A DNA stretch of 64,000 nucleotides from Eutypa lata. Its lineage: Eukaryota > Ascomycota > Sordariomycetes > Xylariales > Diatrypaceae. How positions within the stretch are numbered: position 1 is the first letter of the stretch; each line of letters begins with the position of its first letter. The notes below the pieces were generated by a model. That model searched no databases. It saw only the letters and a list, made by a program, of their open reading frames with translations, and was not told where the DNA came from. The position numbers and the translations under genes were made by a program. This document shows positions 33,870 through 44,451 of this stretch, piece after piece. The stretch spans positions 496,001 through 560,000 of the forward strand of contig JAKULF010000007.1 of NCBI GenBank assembly GCA_022661535.1, written 5' to 3'.

Positions 33870-34939
33870 ATGGACTGGGACAAACATTTATGGGAGTCGT
33901 ATGGAAATCCCATGTATGTGAGACCCCATCCGCCGGGAGAAACGTGGGCTCAATCCATATACGATCCAGAACACGTGGAAATTCACCGTTGGCCGTCTCA
34001 CAAGTTCGATATGAAAGAATGGGAAGCAGTAGAAGGACTTTGGCATAAATACAACACGATAACGGTACCTCTCCTAGATTACAACGCGTTCATGCTCGAC
34101 CTCCGCGAGATCTCAGCGAAGACGAATACGCGGGAAGAGCTGGAGGCCCAACTCCAGGAACGTCGTGAACAACGCGCGGACGAGCTGAAGAGGTGTTTCA
34201 AAAATATGCGTGCTTACGTAGGGATTATCCTAGAAGATTACGAAGAGGCCCTTAACTCTGGCCTGGGCCCCGGATCGCTCGATCACAATTGCGACTGGTG
34301 GGTGTCGATGCGCAGCATTCTTCGAGAAGGAAGCATGGCTTCGATTGCCAAATTTCTTGGCGACATCTACAGGTCGGTTCCCCCTTTTGATTTTTGCCAC
34401 CGGCTACTTGATTACAATTTTGGTCGCAAAATATAATAAGCACGTCTGTTAATAATTGCAATATTTACAGGTCGGCTAAAAGAACTCGAGACTACAAAGA
34501 TACAAAACGGAAAGAGGAGTCTAAGAAGAAGTTCCAACAACAGAGAGATGTACAGCGACAGAAAGATGCACAGCGACAAGCACAAGAAGCTCAGCAAAGC
34601 ATGGCGTTAATCAGGATTCACCCGCCCAGCCAGCCTACAATCGCAGCCGACACAACACCGACCATGCCTTCCACAAGTTCTTCCACTACGACGCCAGCTT
34701 TGTCTGTATCATCTCCGCCAAGCCCACTGACTCCGACCGCGACTGGGTGCGACTCCGTCGTGTTTGATGAAAGTAGCTCTCATAAACGCCGCCGATCCGA
34801 CTATGAAGAGGACGAAGAAAGTACAATTGAACCGTACACTCTTCCTCCCCCTAAAAAACAGTGTGTTCAAGCTAAAGATACCACCGCCGCGGAAGATATG
34901 GAAACCGGCGGCGAAGCACATGCCTCTGATAGACTCTAA
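33870..34939 (+). CDS. Hypothetical protein with basic coiled region
   Basis: Two exons (33870-34372 and 34471-34939) give 323 residues. The N-terminal half is globular and rich in aromatic residues (MDWDKHLWESYGNP, HRWPSHKFDMKEWEAVEGLW) with a charged helix (REELEAQLQERREQRADEL). Exon 2 starts with a strongly basic, glutamine-rich coiled segment (KRKEESKKKFQQQRDVQRQK). It then turns into a Ser/Thr/Pro-rich tail with a basic cluster (SSHKRRRSDYEEDEES) that could be a nuclear localisation signal. I do not recognise the family. The intron is bounded by a perfect 10 bp direct repeat, TACAGGTCGG, spanning both splice sites. Position beside a divergent kinase suggests an accessory gene. Confidence 0.6.
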
Positions 34940-35864
34940 TCTCTAGAAAACACATGGCTCTAGCCACTACTGCCACTGGCCACATAGATCTCCTTAATGC
35001 AGTGTCTCTATCGGATCTTGTCCCCCGGCTTTCTTTGTATTTCCTTTCGCTCGCAGTTAGTTTGTGTTTTTCACTGTATGTTTTGGTCTGGATAAGATTC
35101 CGTGGACCTATGGAGTTAGGATGTGGGTTTGTTCTTACGTGATGGACGGAATTTGGGTTCGGAGTTCGTTGGTGTCGTGATTCAGTACAGGGAATGAACC
35201 CTGATGCTTATTGCTAGGTAGTTAGATAGTATAGATACAGGTCAAATGTGTATTGAACTTTGCCCCCTATTAACTATGAAGAAAGCCGGGAGCCTCTTTC
35301 TAAAGGTAGCTTTAGTTTCACTAGCTTGTAGATACGAGACAGGCCCTTGCCAGCGTACTAGTACCATTAATATACTATGACTGTATACCATATGCTTCAG
35401 ATAGAGCTGGAGCTGGCGCGCGCCGAAAACTACTATCACGGTATAAAGGGGCAAGGAGACAAGCAAGGGGCTAGCCCCTATTCACGGACTGAGACTTTCC
35501 TACATAAGGGGCAAGGATTAGTAACCATGTAACTTTTACCTATATTATCAACTATATGTCAGTGACACTTAGACTTTCATCTTTAACTCAATACTATATC
35601 TTTTAACAACAACATGGTATAACCATCAAGGCCTCTTCCTCAAGTTCGAACCGAGTGAACTTGTCGTTTTTAGAAACGTCCGGCCTTGCGTGACAGAACT
35701 TGTACAAAGTCCGCTTTGGAACCAACCTGGGACATCTCCCGATGACAGAAGCTGCACTATGCAGAGAACTCCGTCTTTTGGCATACCACTAGGTACTTGC
35801 ATATCGGGTTTAATACCACAACAAGCCGTTAACTTTTAGCATGGCCATGATATAGCTTTTTTCC
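34940..35864. other. Non-coding stretch
   Basis: The open frame at 34954-35142 has no support. The region is a 3' flank that turns A+T-rich towards 35800. Nothing else is recognised. Confidence 0.45.
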
Positions 35865-36190
35865 GTTAATGATTTTATAACAGCTTAACAAAAATATTAA
35901 AAATAATATGATATTTTATTATTAATAAATATTATAAATTAATTAATTATTAAATAATTATAATTTTATAATATTAAAAATATATTTATATTTCGTTAAT
36001 AATATATAATTATTAAAATTATTATAATAATCCTATAATTTTAATTTAATTATTAATTAATTAATTTAAAGTTTAATTTGAAAATAAACTTATATTATTA
36101 ATGAAAATAATAAATAATATAAATGAGTAATTGCGCAAATAAGAATTTTTTACATTAATACGCAGTTTATTAATTACTTATTTCCTTTTT
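35865..36190. repeat. AT-rich, RIP-like block
   Basis: About 320 bp of almost pure A+T with many TTAATTAATTAA words and very few CpA or TpG steps, as in the blocks at 680 and 57357. It is probably the remnant of a repeated element degraded by RIP. It lies 730 bp upstream of the kinase gene at 36919 and marks the left side of the kinase/CorA-like gene block. Confidence 0.6.
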
Positions 36191-36918
36191 ACATTACTTA
36201 AAATGCCCTTGCCTACTGTGACTGGCCGTCTGGGCCGCGAACAGCTTTCGGTGAGCAGAGAAAGCAAGTTTCCAACGCTATCAGCAGGCAAAGGTTGAAG
36301 GCACTATGTGTTGTTGTTTTAGGGGGGCAATACCACCTAAACGAATGTTAACGTCATATATCTTTTCAATTGTGCAGTTATTGATTGTGGCGGCTGACCT
36401 CGCACCTCCGTTCAGCGCCATCTCGAACGAGGTCCCATAGCCGCCGGGCAACTGTACCACCATGAAAGGCTGCCTTGTCTGCCTTTTGCGCCGTCGTAAC
36501 TCAGCGGTCCCGAAAGTGAACATCATAAGGGCTTATCTGCAGCTACAATTGGGTATATTATTCTATCGCCAAGAGCTACTTTGGTGTATTATCCGATGAA
36601 AGTATGTTTGTGGTTATATACTCTGTTCATAGGGATTGGCCCATTCGGAACAATGTGTCCTTTTATCACTGTCATAGGAAACCTCCATGGTTACATTGAA
36701 GTATATGTATCAAAAGCGTTGTTACACAACTTTGTCACGGAGCGTTGGTGATCTGTGCTGAACTCTGGTATAAAGGTTCAAACATTTCCGTGCATTGCGT
36801 AGAGCCCTGTTCAAGTCCCTGTTTCGGTAGATAAACCCCTAAGCTACTCAAAACATTTGATGAACGAGTTACCCTCCATACACACGACCTCTGGCTTCTA
36901 CGACATCCAATCCCCATA
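36191..36918. other. Promoter-side region of the kinase gene
   Basis: No gene seen. A minus-strand frame at 36281-36526 (81 codons, with QPFMVVQLPGGYGTSFEMAL) reads somewhat like protein but is isolated and has no further exons that I can find; it may be a relic. Confidence 0.35.
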
Positions 36919-38910
36919 ATGTCTCATACAAAACTTCCCGAGTTGCAGGTTGGTGGGAAGCCCATCGACCCTCATCACTCTACAAGCAGCAAGCCCCCGG
37001 GAGAGCATTCATCTCATTATTATGAGTTGGGTAAGGTCATAAGGAAAAACATGCTACGGGAAAAGAGTATAAAACACAGGTTCTTACCCCCGGGACGTCT
37101 CCGAGAGATTCTAACTAGAGAAAATGTCATCAAGGAACTAAAGAGGTGCGGAAAAGGAGTCGATGCGGAAGAACTGTGGTTGAAAATATCTGGGGAAGAG
37201 CCACATGATAGCGAGAGCGAATTTTACATCATGTTCGCACTGCTCGCTATGACTGACCACGGTGTCGAAATTGGCAATTTTATTCAAGATCAGATCACGG
37301 ACGCAATGCTTCCACTAGATATCGATGAAAATTTCAACCTGGGGAAAAAGGGCCAGGACGGCAATGAATTCACACAGTTCAAATATTTCAAACACTGGAC
37401 GACGGCTGCTGTGGAAAGCTTTCAAGACCTCTATTGGCGTCTGAATGTCCCTTTTCTGGCACCGGAAAGGGATTCTCTTCTGGCCCCCGACAAGCCAACG
37501 TCCAGCTTCAAGGCTAAACACTACATATTCGAGGATGGCGTGATCTTACCTTGGTCTGAGATAGATTCATCTTTGAAGCGTTTGACACGCTCGTCAGAAG
37601 GAGGATATGGCACGGTTCGTCTGCGGGTTATCGAACCAGAGTGTCATGGGTTTGGGGCAATTCTTAAAGAGGTATTAGCTCGCCATTTCACATATTCATT
37701 ATTCTCGACTAACTGCTTGTTTTGTTAGCTCAAACTAAAGCCCGACATTTTCGCATTGAAGAAGCTTAAGAAGCCTGGTCCCGATGAGAGCGGGGAGCGT
37801 CGCCGAGCTTACGAGAATGAGATCGCACAGTTAAAAAGATTCAACGGTAGGAATCACCGTCATCTGGTGACCCTTCTAGCTTCCTTCGAACGCCGGCAAA
37901 GATACTATCTCCTCTTCCCTTACGCGGAAATGAGCTTGGAGATATACATGAAAAAGAAGACGTTTGATGCTCACAACATCGATTCACTGTTGTGGCTCTC
38001 CGAGCAACTGTTTGGCTTGGTGGAAGCAACACACACAATTCATAATCCACCACATCTGGTGCATATATATGGACGCCATGGTGATTTGAAGCCCGATAAT
38101 ATCCTTTGCTACGAACGCGATAACGGCAAGGGACCCATACTGGTTATATCTGATATGGGCTTTACTGATTGCCACGGCACGAAGAGTAGATCGGAAATTC
38201 CGAATGACAAAATACCACGCACGCCAGTATACAGGCCTCCTGAATGCGATATAATAGGTGCCAAGATTTCCAGGGCCTGGGACATCTGGACATTAGGATG
38301 CCTTTTCCTTGACTTAATCACCTGGTCGATAGGGGGGAAGGAATGGGTCCGCGAATTCTTTGAACAGAGACTAGCCGCCGTTGGCCACGGCCGCTTTCGT
38401 AGTGATGTCTACTACACTATCATGGAACATCGCCCCGAAAATGACGTTAACGAAGATCCAGACGGAAAGACGCCCCATGCCATGAAAGTGAAGGAAGCGG
38501 TGACTAATGTTAGTTCCATTCCTAGTCCTATCGTCCTCATTATTTAACTCTAACCATTATCACAGTGGTTTATCAAGATACGAACAAATGGGCGATGCTC
38601 GCAGTTCTTGAAAGATGTTGTTGATACAATCGAGGACGATATGATGATAGTATTGGGCAAAGACAAGAAGAGAAAACGTGCCAATGACCTCATGACAAAG
38701 TTTGACAAGTTTCGGAAGAAATGCAATGAAAGCGATAGTTATTGCGTGGCGCATGTTCAACCCTCTGATGAAGGGAAAACTATCCTTCCAGTCCGGGTTT
38801 ACCTGAACAACGACGCGCGGGACAGCATCGATAAAAGCAAACAGGGACTCCAAGTTTATACAGGTAAAGTCTCGCAGTCGATGACTGAAGATGAAATTAA
38901 GAACTTCTAG
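36919..38910 (+). CDS. Fungal kinase with an unassigned N-terminal domain (kinase A)
   Basis: Three exons (36919-37671, 37729-38508, 38566-38910) give 625 residues. Residues about 55-140 (FLPPGRLREILTRENVIKEL ... IQDQITDAMLPL) match the N-terminal part of the kinase at 44452. A linker with EDGVILPW follows, then the kinase: glycine loop SEGGYGTV, FALKKLKK with the ATP-site Lys, HGDLKPDNIL near residue 369 (HGD for HRD), ISDMGFTD (DMG for DFG) and VYRPPECD in place of APE, then DIWTLGCLFLDLITW. The Asp of HGD and of DMG are kept, so activity is possible. The last exon is basic and helical. The stop is followed directly by GTGAGT, which could be a donor to an unseen exon. A role in signalling or incompatibility is inferred from context only. 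Confidence 0.78.
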
Positions 38911-40276
38911 TGAGTTTTCGGCGGGAGGGCGGAGAGGAAGTCAATCCCAGCATTGTGTCGCACCCAGCATATCTGGGATGAAGGAGTTAATCCAGTGGGG
39001 CATACACCGGGGGCCCGACAAAGTATCATACATGGAGAGCACTTCCATTCCTCTCGATTATAGAACTTGCTCCATTTTATTCCTTCAAATATATGTTTTC
39101 GAGCTCTATGAAACCCTACAGATGGTTGGATGTGATAGATCGTATAGCATTCAATCAGCATGAGTAAACGATAGGACTTCGTGTTGTATTATTCTCCATA
39201 TTCCATCATTCTCTTAATCATAAACTTTTCTTCTTATATTCGCAGGTTACTCGTCATCCCATTGTGGTTAAGCTATAACGTGAAAGTGGAAGAGTTCGCA
39301 AGGAGGGTTAAATCTGCTCGTAGTGCTCGACGTTGACGGCCTCCATAAGCTGCGCTTTTTGAGCCTCGCTTCTGTTAGCATTGGGCGTGGTTTGGATGAA
39401 GATGAAGTTTCGTACTGGTGTAAGAGGGCGAGGAATATTGCATCGCCACCGACCACGTGTCCACTAATATGCCTAATATCAGTCGACAGGTCTTATGGAA
39501 GGGTTGAAACTGAGTTTTGTCCTTATTACTTACAGTGATGTAGAAGGCACTGGCACCGAATAGATTCCCAAAAAGACGTTTGATAGCTGATTCTTCTGCG
39601 TACGTTGCCCTAATAAATGCGACCGCCATTGATGTTTCGAGAAAAAAAAGAAATTCCAAGATTAACTATAGGCACAAGGGAAACTCCAACTGGTAGGCGA
39701 TGGAAATTTGGGTTGGAGGAAGGCGGATACCCGAAAAGTCTTCTTAGGAGCTTGCTTCAAAATGTGGTGTCATAGAACTGGAGGGACGACAGAAGTCGAG
39801 GGAGGCGGAGTGTTTATGACTAAACCGAGCACCAAGTACGCCCCAGCCTCCATCTTACTGACTCGCTACTTACTGGCTCGTTAAGGGTATGCAGTACCAT
39901 CGTCCAGTTCCGTGAATTTAAATTACGTGTGCATCTGCATGTACGTATTGCATGAAATCGGTGGCTAGCGGGGGCTCTTAATTGGTATTTATACAAGGTT
40001 TCAACACATTGATTGGACAAAGAGGTCGTTGCGATTCGCCCAACTTTGGTCGATAAGACATGCATAAATCGCTATTTATTTACTGTATTCGGTGAGATAG
40101 TTTTTGATGATATCGGGCGATACAGCATACATAGCCCCGCTAGAAAACGCCTTGATTGAGGCTGTGTGCATGTAGTTATTGCGTAGCATGTTATTTCGCA
40201 TTCTAGTTCAATTCACTTCTTCTCTTGCAATTTTCTAGCTGGAATTATTTCAAGGACCATCCAAAGTTACTACAGA
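38911..40276. other. Intergenic region with possible gene remnants
   Basis: No complete gene. After an acceptor-like TTCGCAG at 39244 the frame reads LLVIPLWLSYNVKVEEFA and continues for about 30 codons before a stop, so a remnant of a membrane protein is possible. Other open frames on the minus strand (39375-39659, 39820-40065) are unsupported. Confidence 0.35.
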
Positions 40277-42179
40277 ATGGACTGGCCTCAAAATTACACA
40301 GGATTGAGCGACAAAGACCTGAATAACGTGTTTAAATATGAGCGAAGAGAAGCTACAGTTATGCATATCATGAGGGGTGAAGAGTAAGTCGTGAGCCATG
40401 TCGACATATTGCAGACAAATTAAAATTATGTTACAGGCCCAAGACACGCATACTACAAAGTGATGGGGATTGGAACGAGTGGTTGACAAACGTACGTTAC
40501 TAAAGGATTTCTACAAGGACGATATAATGCTGCTGACGGATTTGATAGGAATGCCCAACGCCTGATTTGATTAGCCCGGGACTGGTATTAATGTGTGTGC
40601 ATTACAGCAGCCTGGCTCTTTGAACATTTCTAACACTAAGTTAAGTATAGCAAAACGGCCTGGGGAGCGTCAGATTGGTGGCACGCATAAAGTACTTCCA
40701 AGCGACTGGCTCGATAAAACCGATGTCCAAATGCCTAAACGAGCAAGTACACCGAGAATGCTAGAGCAAGCTTCGCTAGGCGGGAAACCAGCAGAGCCTA
40801 GGCAGGGTGAACCTTCAAGTTCGGGTGGTAAGAGACAGACTCGAACGCTGCCATTCTCACGGAAAACCTTTGAACGAGTAGCTGTAAAGTTCTTCATGCA
40901 TAAGTCAATAGCTAAAGTAATCAGCCGAGCTGATATCCCCGTATTCTCCTGCGATAAAGTCCGAATGGGAGAACCCAATAATAAGGCTTATGAAGCCTAC
41001 GGTAAGTAGTATCCTTTCAATGCCCTAGGAAGAAATATTTCTGATACTCTTTAGTGTTTAACCTCCGGACTTCAAACGCTTGGGAGAGAGATCTCGCTTT
41101 GACCGCGACGTACTTCCCTTCTTTTGGTGTGACATTCGCGACGGTTTTTGGATGCTGTGTTTCTACGGAAGATGACATTATGAGGCGACTTTCATCCTCA
41201 GCCGAAGAGGCTATGCATCCTCTTATCTTACCAGGAATCCTTACAGAAGTCGAAAGGATTAGGCACATACATCTCGTAGAGACTACAATAGACGAGCTTG
41301 AGGCTAGAATCTTCGAATTAGATGCGGACCCTGATTCTCAAGCTATGGAACGTTCTGAGATTGAAAAGAAGAACACGGAGAAAAGAAACGCGTGGCTAGA
41401 TGCAGCATATTTGAGAAATTGTCTTATTAGCTGGAATACGCAAATGGCGAAGATCAAGACTGCAGTTGACGAAGTTCGCTACGCCAATCCACAGTACAAG
41501 TCCAACGAAGACATTGACTTTGAGACTAGGAGAAAGTCTAGAAAATCCACAGCGGAACATTTAGACAAGAATCTCTCTCCCAACTATGGCCAGGAAAAGG
41601 AACCGGACCACCATACCTTTGATTGGGACACATACCAGGACACATTCCAAGAGACCAGCCGCAAAATCAAGTCTCGAAATGATGAAATTATTGAAGAATA
41701 CGAAGACAAAATACGAGATTGCACAATGAGACTTGATGGGATGGCTATTGCAACACAATGGGTGAGACCTCCTTTAATACTCCATTCATGGATCTAGCTT
41801 AATAATTGCAGACACAAGGGGAGACAAATATGGAGATTGCGAAGGCGACTAGTCGGGACTCAAAACATATGCGATCAATCGCATTAGTTACCATGATTTT
41901 TCTACCAGGCACTTTCTTCGCAGTAGGTTCAACCCCTTTGTTTTATATAGTAATCTTTTCCTAACCGATCGTTAGGGTATGTTTTCGATGACATTCTTCA
42001 ACTGGTCTGGCGGCGATGGAGAAGCTATAGTCTCAGGCTACTTCTGGATATACGTGGTGGTAACGGTCGTGTTCACACTCCTCACGCTTGGACTTTGGTA
42101 CTATTTCAACATACTACGGCAAAGTTACCGCTTCCAGAAGTCCGTGAAGAATTGTTTTGAACTTTCTAGGGTGGTTTAG
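40277..42179 (+). CDS. CorA-like membrane protein with long N-terminal region
   Basis: Six exons (40277-40383, 40437-40491, 40608-41001, 41055-41761, 41812-41922, 41976-42179) join in frame to about 525 residues. The N-terminal third is basic and disordered (RPGERQIGGTHK, SSSGGKRQTRTL). The middle is a long acidic helical region (ETTIDELEARIFELDADPDS, EKKNTEKRNAWLDAAYL). The C-terminal part has the CorA-like ending: RDSKHMRSIALVTMIFLPGTFFA, then GMFSMTFFNW, a short loop and a second helix (YVVVTVVFTLLTLGLWYY). The GMN signature of real CorA channels is GMF here. It is the second gene of this family in the window, 31 kb from the first, and lies between two related kinases. Exon 3 may begin 3 bp later, because two AGs are adjacent. 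Confidence 0.78.
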
Positions 42180-44451
42180 CAGATTTGCTTTTGCTTGGGG
42201 CTGTCGCATTAAAGGGGTATAGTTCACTCTTGTTTAGGAGATATAATGCTGCAAGTTTGGATGTATATACATATTATGAAGTTAGGAATACACTTCAATA
42301 CGCTGACAACTCGGATCTCTTCAAGACTTGCATTGACAAGAAGGCAAGTGATAAGAACAGCTTATATTGGAATATATTACACGGCAATGTGAATAATTTG
42401 ACTCAATGTTAAAGATGGAGGTGTGACGGTACAGAATGCAAGGGCTAAACCACTACACCACCAAGAGTGGAACGTTGTTAGCTCGGGGGCTAACTGTCTT
42501 GCATTGCCTTATATAGTCATTTGGTGCCGTGACGGGAGGTCCTTCCATCGGTAGTCTTTTCTTCTTCTTCTTTCTTTAAAATCGCTGTAAATTATTGAAT
42601 TAAGAGAGCTCGCTGCTTCGAAATGAGTACAATATGTAACGAACGAATGCATTTGGGCGTTGTTGAAATATCTTAATTTATAAATATCCTAAGAACCAAA
42701 TGCCCATTAGTCTAACAGCGTAACCCAGTAATGATACGTTCCATCATGATACAAGCGGATATCTGAGGAAGTCCACCATAAATCTTGAATACACTTATAT
42801 ATCCTCCTGTTAAAGAGTGAAACTGATTTGAACGGAGGGGACCTTGGTCCCTGAAAGTGGTTCCCAGAAGCCCGTCACTGATAGAGGGGTAACATCCCAG
42901 ATGCAGCCAGTATATCCAAAGGTTTTATCAGAGGAGTGCAAGATTCCGAAAGTGTTATAGAACGTAACCGTCAGGGTTTGGCATGAACTGTGGTTGCGCG
43001 AGGTTTTCGACATTTCTCTAGTAGTTGGCCCTGGACTCAGGCTGGTTAGATTTTGTTTCTACTTGGCAAACATACAAGGTAGTCTTACCATGTCAAAATC
43101 TTTTGAAGATTTGATGTTATAAACGTTGCGCCTCATCTTTTAAACTTATTAGTTCCTTGCTTGCTAATCGACTCTAGATTTGTAGACCCTTGCCTCTACT
43201 TTGAAATCCTCGCCGACCAATTCCGTCAATTCTAGCGAGAGCCTAGCTGGGGAGACGCACTTTGAATGCAGCGTCTGCTCAGTCAAAAACATGAGGATAC
43301 GTCGTGAGTTTAAAGACCTGTTGTAGTTGGTAGGCGAGGCCAGTGTGTATATCAGAGTTGTTGAACTGAACGACACCGTCGAACTCGTTGAATTTTTATA
43401 TTGTCAGGATATGAGGCACATAATCGTACCGGCAATCGGGCTTTCGTGAGGAGTACTGAATTAATAGATGTCTCGATGAGAGCCTTACACGTTGTAGTGA
43501 CGCCACCGCATGACACCCCCTCCCCCCTTGTGTCCGGTATGGCTAATTCCGAAGCCTGCAGATTGTGTGACGTTATACGATAGTTCAGGGGTCCTTACCC
43601 TACATGGTAGTATTTACATTTCTAAATTTGTATTTTCAACCTTGGTGACTGACTGCGCTTGGCTGTTCGGTTACAGCCCCTCTGCAACTGTCTAGTCCCA
43701 TCATTATTTGTGCGCCATGAGATTGATGAGCCATTATCCATTTTCGGTCTCGTATAGTTGTATTATGTTACAGTTCCTATCAGCCTACCCTCTCTAAATA
43801 AGTTCTTGCCAAAATAATCAACACATTTCCCGACCAAGTTCGCATAAATTAACTACAGGTAGTGAGCCTTTAGGATAAAAAGTTATATTTATTTTCGGAT
43901 CTTATAACCCCCATAGTTGTGCTTTGTAACTTTTGGTATCGAGTAATTATTGGTTCCCGTTGAATAAGCAGTAATCATTACAATACGAATATTAAGGAGG
44001 CCATTTAATTTGGGGTCAACCTGCTACACTTGCTCTCATCGCCCCCTTTGTGTAAAGGCCAATAAGAGATCACTGTTGAACGACACCTGCCTGAAGTAGA
44101 CAAGGATGTATTACAGTGGAACAATCCATCTCGTACTCTATTACCCATTTGCCTCACTCCGCCGCTTGTTATCATTATAATTGTCGGCATACAAAATAGC
44201 CCCAAGTCGGATGGCAAGGCTCATCGTACAATATCCTAGGCTAACTCTTCAGTATGTGGTTCATTATTCATAGTATACCCAAGGTAGCTCAGCCACGCTC
44301 CAGTGCGGGAAATCTTAGAAATTGCCTTGCAGCTACTTCCATGATCTCATGCGAGCCCCGCGAGACTCAGTGATAAAAGAAACGGTGAATGGACTTTGCT
44401 AAGCTTTTCACGAGCAATTAATATCTTTTACTGAACCAAGCTGAACCTACC
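42180..44451. other. Long stretch with at most degraded genes
   Basis: Between 42415 and 42465 the minus strand reads like the 5' half of a tRNA (GGTGGTGTAGTGGTTTAGC) but without a B box. TGGTGCCGTGACGGG follows at about 42523. Minus-strand text at 42810-43050 and 43190-43390 looks partly coding but is interrupted by stops. The rest, 43400-44451, shows nothing that I can support. Confidence 0.35.
42810..43390 (-). pseudogene. Possible decayed small gene
   Basis: On the minus strand, one frame near 43390-43275 reads FDGVVQFNNSDIHTGLAYQL and runs into a TGA and a TAG. Further on, 43065-42810 reads TSLSPGPTTREMSKTSRN followed by a Cys-containing segment ending in VPSVQISFTL and a stop, preceded by an acceptor-like CCAAGTAG. 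Both parts look like protein and share the strand, so they may be exons of one broken gene. I do not recognise the product, and chance is a real alternative. Confidence 0.25.

Noticed and set aside
36790..36830. Possible tRNA (GTTCAAGTCCC resembles a B box)
   Set aside because: No A box upstream and no cloverleaf pairing.
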